DNA of 64,000 bases from assembly GCA_038496675.1 (NCBI GenBank), contig CM076671.1, positions 9,660,660-9,724,659 on the forward strand, written 5' to 3'. Below are positions 29,601 through 61,737 of this stretch, in pieces. This DNA is from Rachycentron canadum. Lineage: Eukaryota; Chordata; Actinopteri; Carangiformes; Rachycentridae. The stretch's first letter is position 1, and every line of letters starts with the position of its first letter. The position numbers were made by a program, and so were the translations under genes. The notes below the pieces were generated by a model. The model was not told where the DNA came from. It saw only the letters and a program-made list of their open reading frames with translations, and ran no database searches.

Positions 29601-32600
29601 CTTGATGCAGCCAGGACTGGATATTGACTATCCTTATACTTTGATGAGGTGTTGCTCCAAAGTGAAGCACAACGTTGTGTTTCAAAAGCTTCACATCTAC
29701 AAATCTGAAGTGATGCATAGACTTGTCAATTGCATTTAACACGATGTGCATACGGCAACCTGCTGCAGCTTCATTTCATCAGCGGGAGGGGAGGCAGAAG
29801 AGATCAAGATCAATCTCTGACCTGTTTGAAAGGAAACATCTGTTCAGTCCAGAAGGTCAACTCAGATAGTTTATTATCTAAGTCTGTCAGTCTCAGTAAA
29901 TGTATTTCTCTTCTTGCAGCTGAGATTGGAGACTGTTAACAAGACCAACAGGGATGAGACGGGGATAAGACTGCTCCACATTAAGTCTCCCTGCCTTCCA
30001 ACTCAATATGGCATCATTTTGAGAAGCAAATGTCAAATTTACATATAAGCCTCCAAGGATAAAGAGACTTAAACATGCATCAAGTGTATCAAACATACCT
30101 GAAATAATTAGTGCTGCATCTGCTTAGTCTTAAGATTAATGGTGTTCTGTATGGTGTTTGTGTACACATAATGGTGCATACTCTATAATTAGGCCTAGGA
30201 GTCAAACACACAACTACTCAAATGGGTTCGTTGGGTCCACTGAGGAATGTGTGCTCATTGAGAGCAGATGCTGATTGAAATCAACCGTGCATACAGCGGG
30301 ATATTAATATCACCTACAGAATTATGCCAAAAGCAGTACAAAATGTCATACATACAGCCTCCAAAATAAAACTAAATATCTTTCTCTGTGGCGACTGAGG
30401 GGTGAGCAACACTGTATTTAATTAATTTAGATGAAGGAGTAAAATCAGCATGACTTTGCCTCCTCGTCCCACCCCCCCTCAAACCCTGCTGTATATAAAT
30501 ATCAGTAACCATGTTGGGCTTCCATAAAGAGGATTAGGATGAGGAAGGGTGGGGGAGAGGGCGGGGGGTTGGGGAATGTCAGAACCAAACAAACAAAAAA
30601 AAAAAATAATACGATGCTTTAAAGCAGTAGTGCAAGCAACCGTCCAACGCGTCTTTCAAAAGTCTTTCCAATTGGAATAAACTGCCTTTTTTATTGGAGC
30701 GTGAATCTTACAACGGGGTTGGTTTTGAATGTGTTTCATGAGCCACAGGGTTTCCAAAAACCCTCAATATAATGGACGACATAAACTTTCCATTCACAAC
30801 CTCAAAATTAGACTGACAAGGTATCCATACGGCAGTGGAGATAAGGCGGAAGCATGCCCTAACAGCAACAAAGCTTCTTTGTATTATGTCTATATATTCA
30901 GTGCCGTTGGAGGCCATGGAGCCTGTAGTTACACCAGGAGACGGCTGATAGGTCCCCCCCTCTCTTTTTGACCACTTCGATGCAAATCCAATCATCTACT
31001 TGACCGAGGGGGGAACTGGGAGGCATCAATAGTCACAGAGGCCAGCTTGGCAAACCGGCAAAGTCCCATCATCAGAACCCAATTAAAAAAACCCAGGGCT
31101 AGGAGACTCGGCTCTGCACTCATCCCATGCCAAGTGTGGTGGCGGAGGGGGCTCGGCAGGCTTTGCAGCAGAGCCTTGCGTGTGGAAATGGGAAGGCAAC
31201 AGCCGCCAACATGCAACCACATCTGGTAGACTGTGAGATAACAGGATGCGGGGGAGCGGCGTGAAGCAAGCAAAGCCCTGCTCCCCCTCCCTCAACCATC
31301 TCTGTGATATGACTACAATCATAAAAATGAGTTGCCATGACCCTCGGCACGGTGCACAAAGGGAATAAAATGCAATTCAGCAGTTAAAACAAGACTCCCG
31401 CCCCCCCGCCATAATCGAACAATGTAATCACCAAGGTGTTTTATCGGACCTCTCTGCGGCAGCGTGTAACTCACCACCTCAACCTGAAATGCACCAGTGA
31501 TGAGGATGTCACATCGTTTTGGGTCAGTCGTTCTGCAACTCGCTGCTTTTTTTTTTTGTCTTCAGTAAAACAAGAGCAGACATCTGTGCAGCTGAGCATT
31601 TTCAGTAATAACTGCCTATTACTTTGTCATTTCTTACCATTTATCATTTTTGTCAACAAAAACAGGAAAATGGATGACAACGCATTTTCTTTTTGACTGT
31701 AATTTCGCTGTGGTACATTTTTGTGTAATTTCCAGTGAATATGCCCAGATAAGAACAAGCTACCAGGCTGCTTATTGTTTTATTCATGTGCCATGTCATT
31801 AAAAAGGAGTGGTGGTGGGTGAAAATCAGTCAGATCACAGTGTGTTGTTGTTGGATCATCTGTGCCTATGGTGTCATATGCAGAACTGGGGACGCACGAG
31901 GCTGAGCCCCGGCCAACAAGATTATCAAATGATCCAATAAACTTTGGACGGCAGTCACAGACATGATCACAACGAGCTAAGCTCGGCTGATGAAACACAT
32001 AGCCGCCTGTGTAGCTTTCCAAAGTCTTCTCCACAGAGACACACACAGAGCAGGCCTGAAAGAGAGAGGGCAAGAGAGAGGGAGCCAGTGTGGAGCAACA
32101 GCACAGGCCAGAGCACATCAATGTGAAAACCAGTGAACGCCCTCGGAGAAAGAAAAGAATCAGAGAGAAATCCTACACCCACAGCAGCTCAGAACTCAAG
32201 ACCTTATAAAAGATGACAGCGCTTTAAGTTACAGCCTCCTTCTATCAGTAATTTCACTGCAGCCAGACGCTAATAAAACCAAATGTGTTGTAAATTATGA
32301 CTTGTTACACAGAAACCAGTCGTTCTACATGAAAACAGGCAACTGGCCATCGCTCCCCTCCACCGGTTTGCTAAATGGAAGGATTTAGTCATTAATTATT
32401 CATGAAGGTCAAGTGAAAATAATCCAAGATGTCACTGATCCCCTGAGGGAGAAGGTCTTTGTGTTTGCTGACCCCTGCCTCCAGAAGAGGTCAGTGACCC
32501 TCAAGGATGCAACAGGGGAGTTTCCATCATCAAGAAACCAAAGATGATGCGACGACATCCATTACCGAATATATGTGCACGTTTCCTTTCGGCTCTCTGT

Positions 32601-35600
32601 GTCTTAGCCCCTCCCACGCACACGGAGCAGAGCCAATCAGAGGAGAGAGAGAGAGCCTGACAAATCGCGTCCAACAAAGTTTCCCTCTATGAGCAAAGAT
32701 GGACAGACGTCGGCGCCGCACGTCTGAAAGTCAGGACGACATCTCAATATGGCGACAGCGATGCAAACCTTTCACCAGGCAGAGTTCGTAAATGTTTAAA
32801 CTTATATTATCATCATAATTTTACTAGATTGAACCAGGGACTGACCCAGTTCTAACACCCAGGCTTGAGCAATATCGAAAACTTAATACCTCAGTGCAGT
32901 GCAGCCCAAATGTTGTGACATGACATGGAAGGTTTATTTTCTGATATAATACAGAATCATATTTAAATTCTAGAGTTATAATAATATCTAATCATATTAT
33001 TATAATTTATTACATTTGACATGTTTTTATAATTATTACTTTATTGTATTTTCTGCTTCAGGTGCTTTTTTATAATAATATCTATTTCATGGAATATGCT
33101 TCATCAGTCTTGCTACCAAACAGCAGTTTAAAGTTTGTTTTTCACATCAGGTACCAAGGTACGATGTATAGAAAACAAATCAGTGCAAACAAGGTCAGAG
33201 TCAGCAGAACAGAAAAAAAGTTCTCCCTGGAATGAAAAATGTCATCTCTGGTGTTAATATTGTGATAATTCATTTTATCTAAGCCTCATACATCACCTTC
33301 TCAACAATCACATCACTTCAGTTTCAGGTGTGGAATCAACCCACAACAAATCTGCATCAGTCACGATAATTCATCTTTACAGTATCTGGATCAAGTAGCT
33401 TGTGAGAAATGGGAAGGGACAAATTTAGATGGCAAAGATTATATATTTAGAGATATCTGATTACATATGAAATATGAAAGAACTCAAACTGGGGCTAAAA
33501 AAACTTTATCTGAACCTCCTTCAGATTAATGCAGTTGCTTGTTGCTGGAGTTTTTACATCCGTCAGAGGAAAGTTGTTGCACCTACTGAGCTCACTATAT
33601 AACAACATCGACAAAAAGAGACATTACATTTAATAATAACAGCTGTGACGTCTGCCACTTATGGCAATTATAATTAATGCCAGGGAGGCAAATCTGACAG
33701 TGTATTTTTGGAGGGAAGACCTCTAATGACACTGTTGACAGCTGTGCACTGTAGCTGCTTAATCCAGCATTAGCATCAGTTTCATAGAGTGACGGGATGA
33801 GCGGCTTCGAGTCCTCGAGGTCTCAATTCGCTGCTTTTAATGCCGTACGCTTCAAACAATTACATTTCCACGATTTCTACCTGAAAAACAAGGAAAGCTA
33901 AGTGACAGACATTTGCTTATTAAAGCCATTTTAGTCTTTTCAAATTATAACTCGCGGAAATTACAAAAAAAAAAAAGCCTCAATATCAGACCCGACACAG
34001 TGAAATCATTCATTTCATTTGTCTTGGTGACACCGGTGAGGGAATACATTCCTGACATGTTGTGCAAACAGTCACTCACATGCTACAGGACACAGCAAAT
34101 AATGCATTTCCCGCCATGTATATTTATCACTTCGTCACTGTCATGCTGTCACCTGGTTGCCTACGAGAAGTTGAGGCTCTGAAAGCCCACGGAAAAAAAC
34201 AACAGCATTAGCACAGCCTGGTGTAATGTGCAGTCAGAGGGTTTGGAGGGAAAATTTTAAAAAGGCATAATTTCTGGTGCAGAGAGGACACGGTGTCATT
34301 TATTTGACTTTACTCTCCATGATTTCCGATGCATCCCACAATGACTAAATGTGGTCCTATGAGCGATACTAGCCAACTAGTCCATGAACATTTGGATGCA
34401 TCTGTGATTGTGGTCATGCCCCTTCCTCAGCAGAGAGATTGGTATCCCATCCTCTTCTATAACAGGCTCCTCTCTATGAATGACTGATTCTAAATCCTGA
34501 TGATGGGCAGCAGAGCAGGTTTGCCAAACATAAAATTAAACCAATGGCGCTGACAGGGGGGGAAAAAGGGCTAAATTCAACATAAACTGAAGGTCTTCAT
34601 AAAGCAGCAATGACATTTGACAAGCCAAGCTGTGCACTTAAAGGAAATATGTTCCCTGAGGGCACCGAAATGCCAGTGCACGCTGTAACAAACAGCAACC
34701 CACAACTGACAGATTTTTCCTTCAAACTGTGTTGACAAGAAAAGCAGCGACAAAGGCATAAGTGCATTGAAATTGTGAACGAGTTAATAAGCCGGTTTGT
34801 AATGCACTTTTCCATTGCGTGCTTTATAAACGCCATTCATCACTGTCACATACAGTTTATCTCATCTGGGAGCACCGTGTTGCACCATAAATCGAACTCC
34901 AATCACTTCCAGGACAAAAATATGATGTAATTAAGAGGATCTGGTCTTGCCTGAGGGCTTCTTGCAGATTCATTTCAGCCCACAAAAAAAAAAAAAAAAA
35001 AAAAGGCTTCAGTTTCCAGTTTCCTCTTCTGTGCAAATGGCATCAAGTTATTTACTGTCGAACGTTTCAAAAGATCAATTCTATGTGTTAAATTCAGCCA
35101 ATAACTCTGACAGGCAGGATGCCTTCACACATAAAACCCCCACACGTGGGTTAAATGAGTTAAAACGAGGCCTATTAGATGCTCACCCAGGGGCTTGCTT
35201 CCTCTCACAGGATGTCAATAAGATGTTGTTTACAACACAGCAGATGTAAACAGCCTATTTATATGTATAAAGGCTGTGATAAGACTTAGATGTGTTTAAT
35301 ACAGATTTACCACTTAGAAGCATTTAAGGGAGAGGTTGAAAAAACATTGATTTTTAGGGGTAACCCAGGCATCGTGGGGAGGAAATTCTTTCAGTGCTGC
35401 AGCAGGAACCTATTGATCCACCATCATTATCATACTTATTTTGGAAAACAGCTGTGAGACGATGAGTAATTAACCAAAAGATTATATGACAATCTTAACT
35501 ATGATCTGATTTTATTGTGAAAGTCCACACCGGACGTTGTGATTGGTGTCCGACTGCCTCTTTAATCTTGTGTTAGTTAACATGGAGCAATTGTTTGGAC

Positions 35601-35610
35601 AGGGCTCTTA
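26666..35610. other. Non-coding, no gene seen
   Basis: Includes AT-rich stretches at 28900-29050 and 32880-33080 that look alike, a GC-richer block at 30900-31300 with overlapping chance frames on both strands, and an A run at 34984-35003. Could contain introns of a neighbouring gene but nothing marks exons. Confidence 0.5.
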
Positions 35611-35787
35611 ATTATTCATGAGGTGCTATGTGTTTAAGCGTTTTAATTTGAAAATTCAGTTGCTGCTAACCAGCCAGTTCACGACTTGTCCTGCTTCCTG
35701 TTTCCATCATCCTGTGGACGGGAGGTGGGACAAGCTGCTTAGCAACAACTGAATTTTCAAAATCAAAACACCTCGTAAATAAATAAC
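35611..35787. repeat. Short foldback (inverted repeat, about 30-bp core arms)
   Basis: Core arms 35641-35669 and 35739-35768 pair around GAAAATTCAGTTG(C/T)TGCTAA. Outer bases (ATGAGGTG / CACCTCGT) and an inner CTTGTCC / GGACAAG pair extend the stem. The loop is non-coding. Could be a MITE relic. Confidence 0.6.
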
Positions 35788-37319
35788 ATCTATTTTTCAT
35801 GCTAGCTGTTTAACAGTTAACAATGGACTGGACTTTCAAAATAAGATATTGAAGTACAGCAGCCTTTAAATGACGCAACCTGTACAATTCATCTCAATGT
35901 GCCAAAATAAGATTACCCAGGACATAAAATTGTCAGATTGCCCGCACGTATGAGGAATTATAAACTTGTTAGACTTGAGCTAAACATCCTTAATTCTGGA
36001 AATAGTTTCCAAATCTGAACATTTTTTCTGGAGCTTTAGTGACAGAAAATTACTTCAGCTTAATCCAACAAGGGTTTATAGTCTTGTTCCAGTCTGCCAA
36101 GAGCAAAATTAAAAATTTTAAGAGCAAGTCAGGCAGGCTGAGATCAATTACCATCTTTATGCTTGTTTAGAAACACAGAATCAGTTCCCCCATCACCCAA
36201 GTCGACCTTAAATCCCATGTTCACCCCCGATAACTCAGACCCTCCCTGTGCACCAGGCCCCCTTTTTGATATGTCATTGCCTAATTAAGATTAAACCACT
36301 GTATTTCACGTCACAGGAGGTGAAAGGAGGACTGTGGGCCATTTTCTGAAATTAAATGGAACATAACCCCCCCACACACTTGTACAATATCAGTACCTGG
36401 TCTCGCGCCAGTACACAGGCTTAAATGAGAGAATTTGGCAGGGCTGCCAGTATTAACGACATAGGCGGCGTTGTAAGGTTGAAAGCCAACGGTGTTCACA
36501 AAAGAGATGGACTTGGCTTCTCTGGGATTACTCCACGACAAGAAACAGTGCAAAGGAGTATTGATGTAACCACTTCAAGGAGTGCTGTAATTCCAAGAAG
36601 AGGATCAGTCCTGTAGGAGGGAGATGCATTTGAGATCCGTGGCATTCGTGTTTCAAAGCAGCTGTCAAAATAAATAGCCAGGAATGGATTTCTGGAGGCT
36701 TAGCCATACTGAGACACTGGCTGTGTCTCTGCTGTTGTTATGACCCCTTGACTACAAGCTAAAATCCCATTGAGCAGCTTGCCACCGAGGGTTATATCCC
36801 CTGCTTTCCATTTCTACTGTCCCTCTCACTCCCCTGGAAGAAGTAGCAGTGCTAGCAGTGGAGTGATAAAACACAGCATGGTCACACTCATCCCTTTATG
36901 CAATGAAACAGAGGGCTGATGCATTTCACCAGTTCATGTCAAGTGACACGGATTAGCAGTCAGATAAAACACTGTTCTCCATATTAGTCTAAAGTGCACA
37001 GTATTATGAAAATCTACTCATCTGGATTCATTTAGTCTCTGCCCTGCTCTGTTTGCCTCACACATTCAAATGACAATAAGCCAGACAGCACTGAGCTGAC
37101 TTCTTCTTTAAACCACGGCAGGTTTGAAGTCCAGCACTGGGTCCTGGTTATTCTAAAGAGCAGCAGCTTCGCACACCTCCACCTCCACCTCCACCTCCAG
37201 CTCCAGCTCCAGCTCCAGCATCCGAAAACACAAACTCAAATTGATTCAAAGTACAGCTTCAATGTCAAGTTTAAAATCCCACTCATCTCTGCACAGGGTC
37301 AGAAAAAAGAAGAATCTGC
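35788..37319. other. Non-coding flank of the CpG block
   Basis: No exon or repeat recognised apart from the hexamer minisatellite at 37174-37219. On a minus-strand promoter model this would be the first intron. Confidence 0.45.
37174..37219 (+). repeat. (CCACCT)n/(CCAGCT)n minisatellite
   Basis: Hexamer array switching from CACCTC to CAGCTC units, 100 bp from the CpG block. Confidence 0.92.
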
Positions 37320-37529
37320 CTCCTTCGAGTCCGAAATGAACTAACAGCGAGGGTCAAATCGCGCGTCGAGAACCGAAGCAGATGATGATGGACATAAAAA
37401 GCCATCAAGTCAATTTCACTTCCAGAAAACAGCCTCCGAGACGCCTGAAGGCAGCAGTTACCGGCCCCCAGCCCCCAGACGTGCAGAGACAACACACACC
37501 GGATACACAGCACGTTTCCAGCCACCTAC

Positions 37530-37690
37530 CGCTGCTGGTCCCCGCGTCCCGTCGACACAACTTGTCCCGGACGCTGCGCTCCGTCCGCTCCTCGCCGCGC
37601 GGAGTCCTCTCTGCTCTGCGGCTCGCGCTGCACGCTCGTGAGGGGAGGAGAGGGGGGGAGGAGGAGGAGGAGAGGAGGAGGAGAGGAGCC
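37530..37690 (-). other. Candidate non-coding first exon in the CpG block
   Basis: GC-rich stretch ending at a possible donor (GCGGTAGGTGG on the minus strand, GT at 37529-37528). The 5' end is a guess placed just inside the inverted CCAAT box. No ATG-led frame of note. Very tentative. Confidence 0.2.
37641..37688 (+). repeat. (GAG)n purine tract in the CpG block
   Basis: GAG/GGA-rich run, all purine on the plus strand, beside the CCAAT box. Confidence 0.9.
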
Positions 37691-38067
37691 GTCCAATCAG
37701 AGGGCGCCTGACGGGGAGGGAGAGCTCGAGGAGGCTGATGCTGCTTTGTTTAACGGGGTTTGACTTTCAAGCAACGGAGCGACTGTCTGTCAAGCCTGAG
37801 TGATGCGATGGCATCGGGGCAAAAATAACCCCACGTCCCACTTAACTGCGGGGGAGGGAGGAGGGGGAGGAGGGGTGAGGAGGGGGGGCATCAGATGGAT
37901 GATTGACTGGCTCTGTCAAGGACAGGCTTGTTTGACTGATAGGATACTATTGATGCAACATGTCCCTGTGTACATTAACAGAGCTGCTGGTTGGTGCCAT
38001 CACTTTAGGGTCAGTAAGTCCAGCTCATCAGTTCCAATACTGAATGGAAAACATTTGGATATGCATG

Positions 38068-38668
38068 TGTGAGCCTAAACATTATGACCACCTACCTCAT
38101 ATTATGAAGGTCCCACAAAACAGTCCTGACCCATCAAAGCCTGGACTCCTCTAGACCTCTGAAGCTGAGCTGTGGTATCTGGACCCAGACCTTAGCAGCA
38201 GATCCTTTAAGTCCTGAAGTTGTGAGGTGGAGCCTCCATGGATCAGACTTGTTTGTCCAGCTCATCCCACAGATGCTGGATTGGACTGAGATCTGGGGGA
38301 TTTTGAGCCAAGTCAACGCCTTGAACTGGTTGTTGTGTTCCCCAGTTAAATTGTTCCCCAGTGTTTCCATGAAGGGGTGGACTCAGTCAAAGTAATATCC
38401 ACGCGAATGGCAGGATCCAAGGTTTCCCAGGAGAACATTGTCCAAAGCATCACACTGTCTCCATCAGCTTGTCTTCTTCCCATCATGCATCCTGAGGCCA
38501 TGACGGTGTCGCCAGTTCACTGCTTTCCCTTCCTTCACCACCTTCAAGAACCAAACGCTCCCTTTCTGCCTGATGCTTCCCGCCCACTGACAGGTGCCAC
38601 TGTAATGAGATAATCAAGTGATTCATTTCACCTGTCAGTGGTCATAATGTTGTGGCTGATCAGTGCAG
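38068..38668 (-). mobile_element. Degenerate Tc1/mariner-type transposon, internally deleted
   Basis: Ends carry inverted CATTATGACCACC / GTGGTCATAATG motifs (38079-38092 and 38638-38649) next to GAGCCTAAA and GGCTGATCAGTG ends, a termini type I know from common teleost Tc1-like elements. On the minus strand around 38250-38320 a frame reads NPPDLSPIQHLWDELDKQ, a decayed form of the transposase SPDLNPIExLW motif around the last catalytic residue. The copy is about 600 bp against 1.2-1.6 kb for intact elements, with stops and frameshifts; inactive. Confidence 0.8.
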
Positions 38669-38842
38669 ACCTACGGTTAAAGAGTGAATGGAGACTAAAC
38701 GTTTTCCTGACAGCCAGAGGATATCTCTTCCTAATGCGACATCAGTGGAAGTGATGGATAAAAGTCGCCTCCTCTTGTGCCCAGAGTTCAGCCAAAGTTT
38801 AAGTCTGAGTGAGACAGATTGAGCCTGGGGGTTAGAGGAGTC

Positions 38843-38861
38843 GGTGGTGGTGGTGGTGGTG
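38843..38861 (+). repeat. (GGT)n microsatellite
   Basis: Six GGT units between the Tc1 relic and the foldback element. Confidence 0.9.
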
Positions 38862-38922
38862 ACAACGACAATTCCTATTAACCAGGACTATCTCTGTTTT
38901 CAAAGGGTACCATCAACGCTAC

Positions 38923-39463
38923 ACAATGCTCCCGTCTTCATTAGCAGTTTGAGCGCCCACACATAGACAATATGCTGGATTTAAAGTAATCCCCAGTCAA
39001 CCACGCCAAACTTTGAGCATCCACCCTGCTCATGCCTCCAAAGTTTTTTCGTTGTATCAAATTTTACAAAGCTGTCTTTAGTCTAAAAGCCCAGTTTCTT
39101 CCAGGTACTGAAAAGGATTGATTTAGCAAACTCAAACCGCTGAGGCCGTATAGTTTCTTCAGATCAGTCCAGGTACAACAACAACAAGTCCGACACCTGA
39201 CTATTGGTGAAAATAAGTGACAAACGTATCGAGCAGCCCTCAAACCTCCCCCCTCTGTGAAGGCCTTGGATTTATCAGACCTAACGAGCGCTGAACAGCA
39301 AAAACTATATGATGCAACTTTGCCGGACTCTGCAAAAGAATTGATAAAAAAAAGCAAGATGGTTGCTCAAAGTTTAGATTTACTTCAAATGCAGAATAGT
39401 ATCTGTGTGGGCGCTCCCCTGTGGTAAAACAAAATAAAACTGCTAATGAAGACAGGAGCACTG
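38923..39463. mobile_element. Foldback element with about 110-bp inverted arms
   Basis: Left arm 38923-39031 and right arm 39354-39463 are imperfect inverted copies: GCTCCCGTCTTCATTAGCAG on the left pairs with CTGCTAATGAAGACAGGAGC on the right, and GAGCGCCCACACA and AACTTTGAGCA also match. The right arm has an extra stretch of about 20 bases (the rich-in-A part at 39425-39439). The interior is about 320 bp and non-coding. It resembles a foldback or MITE-like element; family not recognised. Confidence 0.6.
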
Positions 39464-40714
39464 GGTTTTGTGTTTGTGGTGCTCTATGAAAATGAGGATA
39501 AACCCCATGATGACGGTAATGGAAAGAGTTGGCAGTCTTGTTATCATGAGCAAACCCCGAGGCCACCAGGGCACATGATTTGTCTAACTCAGAGTGCTGG
39601 AGCCTGAAACAAGCTTTTGCTGAACTTAAAAGAGTACTTCACTGGATGGAATTCCCCATTTACACTTTTACTGTGAAGCTTTTCCCCATCACCTCCAGTG
39701 GTCTCATGATAAGATAACTCCTCAGCGCCATAATGGACAGAGGGAGCGTTTGCACTGGGTCGACTTGGACAATATCAAAAATGTTATATCTCAATAAAGA
39801 ACAGGCTAAATGTTGCAGATTACAATGTAATCATGGTTATAGCATTTTTATATCATGGTTTTTTGTATTTCAGGTGGATTTTTATAATAGTTTTTTTTAC
39901 AATTCATAATTACATTATTATATATTATGTTTCAGGCCTCACTGATGTTGCCATAGTACAATAGGCACAGTAGTGAAATGAGGATTGACTGCAAAATTAC
40001 AAAATGGAGCAATTTTTGATGTTATTGAAGAAGCTTTGGTGACCTACCAGGAAACAGACCATAATGTAATGGACGTCCAATCCCCCGTAGCGATCTGCAT
40101 TTTCATTGCAAAACACTGTTTTGTTGTATTTTTAACAGCAGTGGCAGTTTGTATGGGTTTATAATGTGTTGGCAGAAGAATAAACAATTAAAAATGTACA
40201 AAATTGCATCTGCTTTGGATTGTCATTGAAAATGCTATAGAAAAAAAATAGCCCAATTAAAAAGGTGCCAAACAGCATTTCAGGAGAGGATGCTGAATTA
40301 TTGAACCAGCAACAGTGTTTCCCCAGCTTTAGGGAACTGTTACCACAATGTATCATGACCCACAGTGAATTTGTAAAGGCATCACTTTTCTGACACTAGA
40401 GTACATTTCTTTTTTTGCTGGTGTAATTAACATTGCAGTATATTCTCTTTTCAGGCAATTACCCAGTGTGTTCAAGCTGTAACTGAGGTGGGAAGAAAAT
40501 CTGTCAGAGGTGACAAAAGCCACCGAATGGAAAAATCTGTAACTCCTACAACAGGCCTGCTCAATCAGTGGAAATCAATACGCCTTTCACCGAAGAGATC
40601 TCAGCTGGACTGTGTTATCTAGGTAGGCTATACATCAAACTAGCCCACCACGCAGCGGAGACGCAGCTAAGTAGCTTGACTGCTCGTGCATGTCTGTGCA
40701 CTCAGTGATTGAAA
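39464..40714. other. Region just beyond the 3' end of xirp2
   Basis: AT-rich, with a stretch at 39770-39950 resembling those at 28.9 and 32.9 kb. No gene seen. Confidence 0.5.
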
Positions 40715-40738
40715 AGTCACATGTCGAATTCATGAAGC

Positions 40739-40744
40739 TTTATT
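40739..40744 (-). terminator. Poly(A) signal AATAAA (distal) of xirp2
   Basis: Second canonical hexamer on the minus strand, 390 bases after the stop. Which of the two is used cannot be told from sequence. Confidence 0.5.
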
Positions 40745-40790
40745 TCAACCAGACATGACAGAAATGGAAAAGAAAAAGGGGGAAAGCCTC

Positions 40791-40796
40791 TTTATT
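40791..40796 (-). terminator. Poly(A) signal AATAAA (proximal) of xirp2
   Basis: Canonical hexamer on the minus strand, 338 bases after the stop codon of exon H. Confidence 0.5.
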
Positions 40797-41133
40797 CAGA
40801 AACAAAAGAAAGCTGACAGCCATCCGTTCATAGACAACATACAGTTCGTAGTTAATGCAGATATTGCAAAATTTGAAAATAAAGCCATGTTTAGATCAGT
40901 CAGCAAAAATATAGATATGCATAACATACAAGAACAAATATCCACTTTCCATTTCTCTGCACACCAGGTGCACATCAGCATCAAACAAAGCTAGGTATTG
41001 AATAAAAGAGCAAGAGTATGGTTTTAAAACTCAAAAATGTACAAAAATGCTAAATGAAATCAGAGCAGTTCATCTCTCCATGGACATCGATGCGGAATTA
41101 CATGTGCCTGATTTTTAGCAGGATGGGCTGAAT

Positions 41134-61737
<20,604 letters not shown>

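Larger units (their letters stand above)
37320..37800 (-). promoter_or_regulatory. CpG-rich block, probable promoter of a downstream neighbour (perhaps b3galt1)
   Basis: CpG density here is clearly above the rest of the window, for example TCGCGCGTCGAG near 37360 and a dense GC stretch at 37535-37640. A CCAAT box (GTCCAATCAG, 37691-37700) lies on the high-coordinate side. On the minus strand GTAGGT at 37529 would serve as a first-exon donor. No open coding frame is convincing. In mammals B3GALT1 follows XIRP2 in the same orientation and starts with non-coding exons, so a minus-strand promoter for b3galt1 fits. Direction and identity are inference; a plus-strand or bidirectional promoter is possible. 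Confidence 0.5.
40715..41133 (-). other. xirp2: xirp2 3' UTR
   Basis: Non-coding DNA after the TGA of exon H. The minus strand has AATAAA at 40796-40791 and again at 40744-40739, each suited to cleavage 15-30 bases further on. I see no other gene here; a plus-strand open frame at 40755-40994 is a chance frame in the UTR. Confidence 0.6.

Noticed and set aside
1..37300. Search for the b3galt1 coding exon and for tRNA or rRNA genes
   Set aside because: No long galactosyltransferase frame and no tRNA-like cloverleaf or rRNA sequence was seen.
37382..37711. 109-codon plus-strand frame in the CpG block
   Set aside because: GC-rich frame ending in Glu/Arg runs from the GAG tract. No family match; better explained as promoter sequence.
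38134..38613. Open frames of 78 codons on both strands
   Set aside because: They belong to the decayed Tc1-type element; the transposase remnant is in another, broken frame.
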